NCBI RefSeq assembly: GCF_014652695.1 | Contig: NZ_BMZH01000005.1 | Span: forward strand, 1-64,000 | Origin: Algimonas arctica | GTDB taxonomy: Bacteria; Pseudomonadota; Alphaproteobacteria; Caulobacterales; Maricaulaceae | DNA length: 64,000 bases | Reading direction: 5' to 3' | In this document: positions 1 through 7,091 of the stretch, piece after piece | Position numbering within the stretch: the stretch's first letter is position 1 | Layout of the letters: each line of letters begins with the position of its first letter | Position numbers and translations under genes: made by a program | The notes under the pieces: generated by a model | What the model saw: the letters and a program-made list of their open reading frames with translations, nothing else | Databases searched by the model: none | Told to the model about the DNA's origin: nothing

Positions 1-71
1 ACGTTGTTTTAGTCTGTCTCATGCTTCACTCCATAAGGATGGAGGTGAGCAAAGTCTCTCTTAGCCCAGGC

Positions 72-263
72 TCAAATCTGTGCCATGAGCGCTGACGTCA
101 GACACAGATATTTGGTGATAATGTTGGCGAGGATGGCAAGGGCTAGCAAGCAGAACATGGCCAAGGCCAGTGCCAGATGAGGGGCCAACTCTGCGGTCAG
201 TGAGATTTTTTCAAAGAAGTCGGTGAAATATGAGATTATGAAAAACTTTGAGTCCGCGTTCAC
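72..263 (-). pseudogene. Possible N-terminal fragment of a small-conductance mechanosensitive (MscS/YbdG-like) channel
   Basis: The reading frame gives 63 residues from a GTG codon. It has a short amphipathic start followed by one hydrophobic helix at about residues 28-50 and then a basic position (IITKYLCL). That layout resembles the N-terminus of YbdG-type MscS proteins, but the frame ends in TGA after 63 residues and I find no continuation of the channel in any frame up to base 1. It lies at the decayed left end of the sulfide island. It could equally be an unrelated small membrane protein, so the assignment is weak. Confidence 0.25.
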
Positions 264-326
264 CCGTTAGACGGGGGACAGATTAGTCGTTTACTTAGGT
301 CTATATTGTTGTTCTGTCTGCACTAT

Positions 327-602
327 TCACCATTTGAATCTGTTGACTAGCCGGCGGTCGTTTTCGGCAAAAAGGCTTTCTTAGCCAGCGTCGAACATAG
401 ACGCCCATTTCCCTTCCGTCACGAGGTCAATAACGACATCCACACTAGTTGAGGATTTGAGTATTTCGGCTTCAATACCGATGGCAAGGCGTTTGGCGTT
501 AGTGACCTCAACCACATCCTGAGCCAAAGCCTTCACTGGAAGGCTGATGAAATGCAGACATATTACCGCTGAAATAGGGGCCTGAGTTTGGGTGGAAATC
601 AT
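327..602 (-). pseudogene. Small secreted protein of unknown function, interrupted by one in-frame TAA
   Basis: The frame starts at ATG 602, shows a signal-peptide-like stretch ending in KALAQD, and runs 73 residues to TAA at 381-383. The same frame then stays open for 17 more codons to TGA at 327-329. The interruption resembles the nonsense stops in the two neighbouring wrecks at 660-1628. I do not recognise the family. It is the third cistron downstream of the YeeE/YedE genes on the same strand, so a sulfur-related periplasmic role is only a guess from position. No good ribosome binding site is visible before the ATG. Confidence 0.35.
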
Positions 603-659
603 ACCGCCAACTCACAACAATCTGGACTGCTGATAGACGCCTCTCATCAACTGTTCAGC

Positions 660-1132
660 TTAGAAGGACAAATCCTTCGCTCCGTCATGCGTGTAGTAAG
701 CGGCAATGTCTGACGGCGTTGCAACTCCCACATTTTCCAGAAGTGCCTCCTAACCAAAGTCCCGGTTCGGGAGATAAATGGCGCAAACATCCACGTTGAT
801 GCCGTTATCAACGAGTTTCGCAAGTAATTCAGCCGGACTCATATTCTTTGCCGCCAATGGTGTTTGCAAAATGGCTGGCGGCACTTTTAATGCCAATTCC
901 CCACCTTGTCACAAAGCAATATCCGCACGGGATTCCCTTGGTCAGCCGCCGTTTTTGTTAAAATTAATGCCATGAACTGCGTCTCTGGCTCATGTCGTGT
1001 AATCACGGTCAATATGGGCGCAGCCACCTTAATCTCCTCAGCGTCAGTGTCTAAAGCGTTAGAGTTTTGCGAACACGCTGTAAGCGCCACTCCAAAAACG
1101 AGAGCGCCAATGACGGGCTTCAAGATACGCAT
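660..1132 (-). pseudogene. DsrE-family periplasmic lipoprotein, inactivated
   Basis: The start is ATG 1132 with a strong AAGGAG site. The N-terminus is a lipoprotein signal with lipobox LTAC. It is followed by the hallmark of secreted DsrE-like proteins: a hydrophobic strand and TRHEPETQFMALILTKTAAD, then VRILLCDK. Near 890 the frame is lost at a GGGG run by a one-base deficit. The correct frame resumes with MSPAELLAKLVDNG, VDVCAIYLPN and ATPSDIAAYY, all typical DsrE C-terminal motifs, and ends at TAA 660-662. A second lesion is an in-frame TAG after DFG, near 751. DsrE-fold proteins carry or sense sulfane sulfur. It lies just after the cytochrome wreck and its ribosome binding site overlaps that gene's end, so the two were one operon. 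Two independent lesions make a sequencing error alone unlikely. Confidence 0.78.
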
Positions 1133-1148
1133 AACGGTCTCCTTCAAA

Positions 1149-1628
1149 TTATGGCTTTTCAGTCAGACAAATTTGGTAGGTGACGTGACAGGAGTGACAA
1201 TGCATCAGCGCGGAACTGAGTTGATCGAGAATGGCGGCATCATCCGCCCCGCCCTATGTCATCGTATCAATTTTCATGAGCTCCAGCATCATCGCCGAAC
1301 CCATTTGCCTAAATTCCGGCGGCAAGACGCCTTTCATTAAACCTTGACCTTGACCACGGCCCAAGCCGTCAGACACGGTGCATCGGATTAACTCAGGGTC
1401 ACGCGATGCGACACCGTCGACGATCTCTTGCGTAAAGAGAAGGAACTGACTCATTTCCTCCAAGATATGCTGACGCTGCTCTGGTTTAAGCGAAATGCTA
1501 ATTCGCTCATTTGGATCCGGGATCGATACCCCTTAGACTTTCGAGATATCCGACGCGGGTTCGGACGGTTAAAATCCAGCCAACTATATCGCTGTGAAAA
1601 GCACCGATATTGTAGGCTTTGTCAGCAT
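1149..1628 (-). pseudogene. Cytochrome c'-like lipoprotein with four in-frame stops
   Basis: ATG at 1628 overlaps the stop of the upstream YeeE gene (TAATG). From there one uninterrupted frame of 160 codons runs to TAA 1149-1151 without any frameshift, but it contains four nonsense codons: two in the signal and early region, one before GVSIPDPNE, and TAG at 1254-1256. Readable parts are a signal-peptide-like start (MLTKPTISVLFTAI, then LAGF where a lipobox LAGC would sit), a helical section (LKPEQRQHILEEMSQFLLF), KGVLPPEFRQMG, and the haem-binding motif CHSCH near the C-terminus. A C-terminal CXXCH after a helical bundle is the class II cytochrome c plan. It probably served as a periplasmic electron carrier of the sulfide island. 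Confidence 0.75.
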
Positions 1629-2044
1629 TATGCTCTCGCTTTGATAAATCGATAGATGAAAACCGTTGCGATCATCGTCCCAACAAAAATATAGGCGTTC
1701 GGCCCAGCGAAGCTTGCGCTAGCAATAGCCGGTCCCGGGCAGAGTCCCGCCAAACCCCATCCGACTCCGAACAGCGCCGCGCCCCCGAGTAGCGGCGCAT
1801 CGATATCTTTGCGGGTTGGCAACCGAAACCGGTCGTCAAACAAAGGTCCCCTACGCTTTAAGACGAGCTTGTACCCAAGAAATGTGACGATTAAAGCCCC
1901 ACCCATTACAAACGCCAAGCTGGGGTCCCAGTTGCCCGTAACATCAAGAAAAGAAATAACCTTCTCAGGATTAACCATTTGGGACACGGTCAGACCGCCC
2001 CCAAACAACAAGCCTGCAATAAATGTTGAAATCGGGATCCGCAT
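1628..2044 (-). CDS. YeeE/YedE-type (DUF6691) sulfur-compound transporter half, C-terminal partner
   Basis: The product is a 138-residue membrane protein with about four hydrophobic helices. The signature GLCPGPA lies near residue 104, and an early GGGLTVSQMVNPEKV segment is typical of the second, short member of YeeE/YedE pairs (PmpB-like). Proteins of this family conduct thiosulfate or other sulfur species, using conserved cysteines that relay the substrate; here C106 of GLCPGPA is present. AGGAGG lies before ATG 2044. The gene follows its partner after a one-base gap, so the two are translated together and probably form one channel. Which sulfur species is moved cannot be read from the sequence. 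The direction could be uptake or release. Confidence 0.85.
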   Translation of the reverse strand: MRIPISTFIAGLLFGGGLTVSQMVNPEKVISFLDVTGNWDPSLAFVMGGALIVTFLGYKLVLKRRGPLFDDRFRLPTRKDIDAPLLGGAALFGVGWGLAGLCPGPAIASASFAGPNAYIFVGTMIATVFIYRFIKARA

Positions 2045-2045
2045 T

Positions 2046-2471
2046 TTACACGCCTCCTAAGCTACGCATGATAAAGACAGTCACGATTCCTGTCCCCATG
2101 AAGGTGAGCGTTGCGAGCAGAGACCGTATGGATAGCCGCGCATTACCGCAGACGCCGTGACCGCTCGTGCAGCCGTTTCCAAGTTGCGTGCCTATACCCA
2201 CAAGCACCGCTGCGAGGACGAGCAAAGAACCGGTTGTTGGAAAATCTATTTCAAGAAAAGAGGCGTCAAAAAAGCCAACAATCAACGGCGCCAATAGAAG
2301 CCCCGCAAGAAACGTCCAACGCCATAATTTGTCACCTTTACCAGCATCAAGAGCGCCGCCGACGATACCGCTAATACCGGCAATCCGACCTGCGCTGGCC
2401 ATCAGCCAAACGGCCGACAGCCCAATCATGGCGCCACCAATAGCGGCAGAAACAGGCGTGAAGTTTTCCAT
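2046..2471 (-). CDS. YeeE/YedE-type sulfur-compound transporter half, N-terminal partner
   Basis: The product has 141 residues when started at ATG 2471, which has AGGAA five bases upstream. A longer frame upstream has no binding site. Four hydrophobic segments are visible, and the family motif GTQLGNGCTSGHGVCG (about residues 90-105) contains both expected cysteines. This is the PmpA-like half of a split YeeE/YedE transporter; in the family the cysteines handle thiosulfate or persulfide-type sulfur during passage. It sits downstream of the peroxiredoxin gene (68-base gap) and directly upstream of its partner half. Co-location with the quinone reductase and persulfide dioxygenase supports a role in moving sulfane sulfur across the inner membrane. 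Confidence 0.85.
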   Translation of the reverse strand: MENFTPVSAAIGGAMIGLSAVWLMASAGRIAGISGIVGGALDAGKGDKLWRWTFLAGLLLAPLIVGFFDASFLEIDFPTTGSLLVLAAVLVGIGTQLGNGCTSGHGVCGNARLSIRSLLATLTFMGTGIVTVFIMRSLGGV

Positions 2472-2539
2472 TTTATTTCCTAATATAGAAAATTCCCCTG
2501 GCAAAAAGATGCCAAGGGAGATCTGGCTAGAGGGGAAGG

Positions 2540-3169
2540 TTAGCCAATTGTTGTGAAGCGGAGATAAGGCCGGATCTCATCAAAGCCTTGCGGGAATTTC
2601 TTGGCCGCATCTTCGTTAGATACGGACGGCGGAATGATCACCTTATCGCCAACATTCCAATCCGCAGGTGTCGCGATTCCGTTCTTGTCGCCCGCCTGTA
2701 AGGCATCAATAACGCGAAGAATTTCATCAAAATTACGACCAACATTCATCGGGTAAGTCATCGTTAGACGTATTTTTTTGTTTGGATCGATAATGAAAAC
2801 TGACCGAACAGCCGCGGTATCGCTCTCGTTAGGGTGAATCATATCAAAGAGCTGAGCAATTTTCGTGTCCGCATCGGCAACGATCGGAAATGTTAAAGTG
2901 GTGTTTTGCGTATCGTTGACGTCCTCAATCCACGCCAGATGCTCTTTCACGCCATCCGTTGAAAGTCCGAGCGGCTTGGTGTTTCGCTTGTCGAACTCCC
3001 CCGCGAGTTGAGCTGTGCGGCCCATTTCCGTTGTGCAGACAGGCGTAAAGTCGGCCGGATGAGAAAAGAAGAAGCACCAGCTATCGCCGATCCAATCATG
3101 GAAGTCGATTTTCCCTTTTGTCGTTTCAACGCTAAAGTTTGGGGCGATATCGCCAATACGTAAGCCCAT
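2540..3169 (-). CDS. 1-Cys peroxiredoxin (Prx6/AhpC-TSA family)
   Basis: The 209-residue product has the usual Prx6 length. The active-site motif HPADFTPVCTTE carries the peroxidatic Cys45, with the supporting Thr42 and Pro38 in place; the conserved arginine is in AAVRSVFIIDP. The C-terminal Prx6 extension is present (VSNEDAAKKFPQGF). It reduces peroxides in the cytoplasm and may act on persulfides, though that is inferred from context. AAAGGAAC precedes the ATG. It is the first gene of the leftward operon and is transcribed divergently from a second peroxiredoxin at 3326, with a symmetric AT-rich region between them. It resembles housekeeping Prx6 more closely than the divergent copy does. 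Confidence 0.92.
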   Translation of the reverse strand: MGLRIGDIAPNFSVETTKGKIDFHDWIGDSWCFFFSHPADFTPVCTTEMGRTAQLAGEFDKRNTKPLGLSTDGVKEHLAWIEDVNDTQNTTLTFPIVADADTKIAQLFDMIHPNESDTAAVRSVFIIDPNKKIRLTMTYPMNVGRNFDEILRVIDALQAGDKNGIATPADWNVGDKVIIPPSVSNEDAAKKFPQGFDEIRPYLRFTTIG

Positions 3170-3235
3170 AACAATGTTCCTTTATCCAAGAGGGATTGCG
3201 TTTCGAGAGAAAGCTAAGCTTAGAATCCGATCATG

Positions 3236-3292
3236 TCAATATACACTTCAGTAAACTTTATTGTTGATTTTGTATATTGATACTCATATGAG
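3236..3292. promoter_or_regulatory. Candidate operator region of the divergent sulfide operons
   Basis: The 156-base gap between the two peroxiredoxin genes contains a perfect inverted pair, TCAATATACA (3236-3245) and TGTATATTGA (3271-3280), followed by the palindrome CTCATATGAG (3283-3292). Long AT-rich symmetric sites are what ArsR-family dimers bind, and an SqrR/BigR-like regulator is encoded two genes to the right. Binding here would allow one protein to control both operons. I cannot match the sites to a published consensus from memory, so the assignment rests on symmetry and position. Confidence 0.5.
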
Positions 3293-3325
3293 AACTCTTG
3301 TTAAAATCAAGCGCTGGAGAACATC

Positions 3326-4018
3326 GTGACGCCCCCTAACAACACTACCTCTAACGATGGTTGCACCTCCAATGCGAATGCGGGCCCTAAGCTCGAAGAG
3401 ACCGCCCCGTTATTTACCGCGCGCACAACACTCGGTACGCGCTCGCTTGAAGATTATCGCGGCCAGTGGGTGATCCTGTTCTCACATCCGGCAGATTTTA
3501 CGCCCGTTTGCACATCTGAATTCATCGCCTTTCAAAAATCTCTGCCTGACTTTGAGGCTATAAATTGTGCACTGATTGGATTGTCGGTTGATAGTATTTA
3601 CTCCCACATCGCTTGGCTTGAGAGCATCGAAACAAAGTTTGACGTTAAGGTCACATTCCCAGTGATTGAAGACGTATCGATGGCCATCTCAACCGCTTAC
3701 GGAATGATCCATGAGAGCTCGTCAAGTACAGCTACGGTCAGATCTGTTTTCGTCATAGATCCCAACGGCGTTTTAAAAGCCCTCACCCACCACCCTCTTA
3801 CTGTCGGCCGCTCTGTGAATGAGCTTTTACGCTTATTGAAAGGGCTGCAGCTTTCCGAACGGAAAAACGTCTCGATCCCTGCAGAATGGTTGCCAGGAGG
3901 AGAGGTTTTACACAATGCACCGTGCCTCTTTAACGAAGACTTTGGCTCTAACGATGGTCAGGCTTGGTATTACCGCAAAGCCACCAACGACATGGGTCAA
4001 GCCGATGAGGCAACGTAA
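3326..4018 (+). CDS. 1-Cys-type peroxiredoxin with N-terminal extension, divergent paralogue
   Basis: The start is GTG 3326 with GGAGA six bases upstream. The product has 230 residues. About 20 polar residues (Asn/Thr rich, with Cys13) precede the peroxiredoxin fold. The active site is HPADFTPVCTSE with peroxidatic Cys62, and TVRSVFVIDPNG carries the conserved arginine. Further cysteines occur near residue 74-75 and in NAPCLFNEDF near the C-terminus, so a resolving partner within the protein is possible. It leads the rightward operon and its stop overlaps the regulator's ATG (TAATG). Peroxiredoxins are often found beside sulfide-oxidising enzymes. Protection from peroxide made during sulfide oxidation, or action on persulfides, would fit, but neither is shown. 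Confidence 0.88.
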   Translation: MTPPNNTTSNDGCTSNANAGPKLEETAPLFTARTTLGTRSLEDYRGQWVILFSHPADFTPVCTSEFIAFQKSLPDFEAINCALIGLSVDSIYSHIAWLESIETKFDVKVTFPVIEDVSMAISTAYGMIHESSSSTATVRSVFVIDPNGVLKALTHHPLTVGRSVNELLRLLKGLQLSERKNVSIPAEWLPGGEVLHNAPCLFNEDFGSNDGQAWYYRKATNDMGQADEAT

Positions 4019-4473
4019 TGGCCTTCAATCAAGATATGATCGAAAACGCCTCTCACACGGCGGCGCAGCTGAAACTAATTTCAAACCCCAATCGCCTCAT
4101 GATTGTGTGCCGCCTTTTGTACAATGAAATGTCCGTAGGCGATATTGAGGAAGAACTGCAAATACGGCAACCGACGCTCTCGCGTGAACTCGGTCATCTT
4201 CGCGAAGCCGGAGTTATCTCGCCGCGGCGACAGTCTAAAGTCGTATTCTATTCGCTCACAAGCGCGCCTATGCGCAATCTGATTGAAGCTGTTTGCGAGT
4301 CAAAATCTGGCGGTTCACGCCGACACCAAACTGTTGGCACAGCGTCCGTCGCTAAGAGAGACAGTAAAGCTATCGCCTTCAACCCACGGCCAAAATTTAC
4401 AAAATCCCGTCCGCCCTCTCCTGAGGAGATCGGTTACAGCGAATTCGCATCTACAAAAAAACAAGGAGTTTAG
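4018..4473 (+). CDS. ArsR-family repressor, SqrR/BigR-like persulfide sensor
   Basis: The product has 151 residues. The winged helix-turn-helix is clear: LKLISNPNRLMIVCRLL opens the domain, MSVGDIEEELQIRQPTLSRE is the recognition region, and the wing contains RRQSKVVFYSL. Cys31 and Cys93 lie at the places equivalent to the two cysteines that form a tetrasulfide bridge in SqrR and BigR (spacing 62 here, mid-60s in those proteins), which lifts repression when sulfide appears. An unusual basic tail of about 50 residues follows the domain and has no recognisable motif. The ATG overlaps the peroxiredoxin stop, and the gene sits in the operon it probably controls. The likely sites are in the divergent gap at 3236-3292. 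Confidence 0.85.
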   Translation: MAFNQDMIENASHTAAQLKLISNPNRLMIVCRLLYNEMSVGDIEEELQIRQPTLSRELGHLREAGVISPRRQSKVVFYSLTSAPMRNLIEAVCESKSGGSRRHQTVGTASVAKRDSKAIAFNPRPKFTKSRPPSPEEIGYSEFASTKKQGV

Positions 4474-4475
4474 TC

Positions 4476-5345
4476 ATGGTCCATAAACCAGATGTTATTT
4501 CGTTTTTTGACGAGTCTACGAATACAGTGACTTATATTGTCTCTGATCCCGAAACCAAGGCATGCGCAATCATTGATTCTGTATTGGATTACAACGCGAA
4601 TTCAGGCCGCACATCCACAAAATCTGCTGACGCCGTCATAACGTTCATTGAAAATGGCGGTTTGAAAACACAATGGATTTTAGAGACCCATGCCCATGCT
4701 GACCATTTTTCTGCAGCGGCCTATTTGCAGGAGACGTTAGGCGGGACGATTGCGATCGGCGCTCATATCCCTGACATTCAAAAGGTCTTCGGCGGACTGT
4801 TTAATGAAGATGCGCAGTTCAAACGCGACGGCAGTCAATTTGGAAAATTGTTCGTGGATGGCGAGCGTTTCAAAATTGGCAATTTAGAGGCTGACGTCAT
4901 TTATGTACCGGGCCATACCCCGGCCTGCATCGCTTATCACATTGGTGACTCCGTCTTTGTCGGAGACACCCTCTTTATGCCGGACTACGGATCCGCGCGC
5001 TGTGATTTTCCAGGGGGCGATGCTGGTACGCTCTATGACTCAGTCCATAAGCTATATGAGCTTCCAGACGATACACGGATGTATCTTTGCCATGACTATA
5101 AAGCAAAAGGCCGTGATCATTATAAATGGGAAACGACAGTAGGCGAGCAAAAAGCAAACAATATCCATCTGAACACTGGCGTTAGTCGAGAGGAATTTAT
5201 TCAAATGAGAACAGCGCGCGACAAGACACTCGACATGCCAAAATTGATTTTGCCGTCCATTCAAATCAATATGCGAGCGGGAGAGTTACCCGAGCCAGAA
5301 GAGAACGGGACGCGTTATCTCAAAATTCCACTTAACGCCGTTTAG
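4476..5345 (+). CDS. Persulfide dioxygenase, ETHE1/Blh-type metallo-beta-lactamase fold
   Basis: The product has 289 residues. The metal site is complete: THAHADHF (HxHxDH), the distal His in VPGHTPACIAYH, the Asp in FVGDTLF and the His in YLCHDY. The signature GSARCDFPGGD is typical of persulfide dioxygenases rather than glyoxalase II. It oxidises glutathione or other low-molecular-weight persulfide with O2 to give sulfite, removing the product of the quinone reductase encoded next. AAGGAG at the end of the regulator gene precedes ATG 4476. It lies between the sensor and the quinone reductase, the standard arrangement of bacterial sulfide-detoxification operons. Confidence 0.93.
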   Translation: MVHKPDVISFFDESTNTVTYIVSDPETKACAIIDSVLDYNANSGRTSTKSADAVITFIENGGLKTQWILETHAHADHFSAAAYLQETLGGTIAIGAHIPDIQKVFGGLFNEDAQFKRDGSQFGKLFVDGERFKIGNLEADVIYVPGHTPACIAYHIGDSVFVGDTLFMPDYGSARCDFPGGDAGTLYDSVHKLYELPDDTRMYLCHDYKAKGRDHYKWETTVGEQKANNIHLNTGVSREEFIQMRTARDKTLDMPKLILPSIQINMRAGELPEPEENGTRYLKIPLNAV

Positions 5346-5353
5346 ACCTTGTC

Positions 5354-7054
5354 ATGAAAACGAAACAACTCACAGACTCGCTCTCTGTCGCTGAACAAAT
5401 CAAGCTCAGCGACTTAAAGGCGCTTGCCCAAGCCGGCTTCAAGACGGTTATTAACAACCGCCCCGATGGGGAAGTTCCGCGCCAACCGCGTAGCGTTACG
5501 CTTGAGAAGCGTGCGGCTGAGTTGGGGTTATCTTATCGGTTTATCCCCGTAACGCCGGGCGCAATGAGCACAGATGATATTGCGGACTTCAAAGCCGCGC
5601 TTACTGATGCTCCTGCGCCCGCTATCGCGTTTTGCCGTACTGGGACGCGCTCCACAACGCTGTGGGCCCACGCGGTCGTTGATGTGCTGCCAGTAGACGC
5701 GATCATAAGCACGGCCGCCAAGGCAGGCTATGATTTGTCGACGTCGAAAACAAAATTGGAAAGAATGGCCGACGAAATGGCGTCAAGTCACAGGGAAACA
5801 CTAAAGTATACCGTTCTCGTTGTCGGAGGTGGATCAGCAGGTATAGCAACGGCGTCAAGCCTCCTAAAAAGGCGCCCGAATTTGGATGTCGCAGTCATTG
5901 AACCCAACTGGGTCCATTATTACCAACCCGGCTGGACAATGGTCGGCGGCGGCATATTTGATGCAAAATCAACAGAACGGAGAATGCGGGATCTCATACC
6001 TCGCCAAGCCAAGTGGATTAAAGGCGCCGTCGCCAAGTTTCATCCCGACACCAATAGTGTCGAATTAGAGGATGGCAGCCTTGTTCAATATGACATGCTG
6101 GTCGCGGCTCCAGGCTTGCGACTTGATTTTCAAAAAATTGAAGGTTGCGAAGAGACGCTGGGAAAAAATGGCGTCACATCGAATTATCGTTATGATCTGG
6201 CCCCTTATACGTGGGAACTTGTCCAAGGACTTAAAAGCGGAACAGCGATCTTTAGCCAGCCCCCCATGCCAATTAAATGCGCGGGCGCCCCTCAAAAAGC
6301 CATGTATCTCTCTGCCGACCATTGGCTCCGCGAAAACGTCTTGAATAAGATCAACATCGAGTTTTGCACTGCAGGCGTCGTTATTTTTGGCATTAAAGAA
6401 TATGTTCCCTCCCTGATGGAGTACGTAAAAAAATATGGCGCTAACTTGAATTTTGGCGAAAACCTCGTGAAAATCGATGGTCCAAATAAAACAGCCTGGT
6501 TTGAAAAAAGTGATGCCAACGGCCATAAAAGCTTGGTCGAGCGTAAGTTTGACATGCTCCATATCAGCCCACCCCAATCAGCCCCGGATTTTGTCAAGAG
6601 AAGTCCTCTCGCCAATGAAGCGGGCTGGATTGATGTTGACCCAGAAACCCTCCGACATACGCGATACTCAAACATATACGCGCTGGGAGATGCGTGCTCT
6701 GCGCCTAATGCAAAAACCATGGCGGCCGCACGCAAACAAGCGCCCATCGTGGCGACCAATGTTCTGGCAAAGCTGGACGGTATTAATAAGCGCGCGGTTT
6801 ATGATGGGTATGGTTCTTGCCCTCTCACCGTGGAACGTGGAAAAATTGTATTGGCGGAATTTGGCTATGGTGGAAAACTCATCCCGTCCTTTCCCAAATG
6901 GATTATTGACGGCACAAAGCCCTCTCGTCTGTCTTGGCTCTTGAAAGAACGTATCCTACCGCCCCTTTATTGGAAGGGCATGCTGAAGGGTAAGGAATGG
7001 CTTGTGAAACCACATCCGAATGACCGAGACGAAATTACGGATGTCGTTAAATAA
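5354..7054 (+). CDS. DUF442 (Blh-like) domain fused to type II sulfide:quinone oxidoreductase
   Basis: The 566-residue protein has two parts. Residues 1-130 are a DUF442/beta-lactamase-hydrolase-like domain with a phosphatase-type loop FCRTGTRST (Cys94), often found as a separate domain or fused to the dioxygenase. Residues 150-566 are a flavin disulfide reductase: LVVGGGSAGIA binds FAD at about residues 155-163. The redox cysteines are in KCAGAPQK and YGSCPL (about residue 489). These motifs, with FSQPPMP and the C-terminal PLYWKGML, match the eukaryote-like type II SQR, which oxidises sulfide and hands electrons to ubiquinone at the membrane. The dioxygenase is encoded 8 bases upstream. The Cys94 loop could pass sulfane sulfur, which would make the fusion a channelled enzyme. 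That last point is inference. Confidence 0.92.
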   Translation: MKTKQLTDSLSVAEQIKLSDLKALAQAGFKTVINNRPDGEVPRQPRSVTLEKRAAELGLSYRFIPVTPGAMSTDDIADFKAALTDAPAPAIAFCRTGTRSTTLWAHAVVDVLPVDAIISTAAKAGYDLSTSKTKLERMADEMASSHRETLKYTVLVVGGGSAGIATASSLLKRRPNLDVAVIEPNWVHYYQPGWTMVGGGIFDAKSTERRMRDLIPRQAKWIKGAVAKFHPDTNSVELEDGSLVQYDMLVAAPGLRLDFQKIEGCEETLGKNGVTSNYRYDLAPYTWELVQGLKSGTAIFSQPPMPIKCAGAPQKAMYLSADHWLRENVLNKINIEFCTAGVVIFGIKEYVPSLMEYVKKYGANLNFGENLVKIDGPNKTAWFEKSDANGHKSLVERKFDMLHISPPQSAPDFVKRSPLANEAGWIDVDPETLRHTRYSNIYALGDACSAPNAKTMAAARKQAPIVATNVLAKLDGINKRAVYDGYGSCPLTVERGKIVLAEFGYGGKLIPSFPKWIIDGTKPSRLSWLLKERILPPLYWKGMLKGKEWLVKPHPNDRDEITDVVK

Positions 7055-7091
7055 GAAATGAGAGTTTGCACTCTATTATGAAAAAGCAAAA

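Noticed and set aside
3236-3292. Exact match to a published BigR or SqrR operator
   Set aside because: The motif I recall for SqrR (ATTC-N8-GAAT) is not present in this gap, so the site is reported only as a symmetric candidate.
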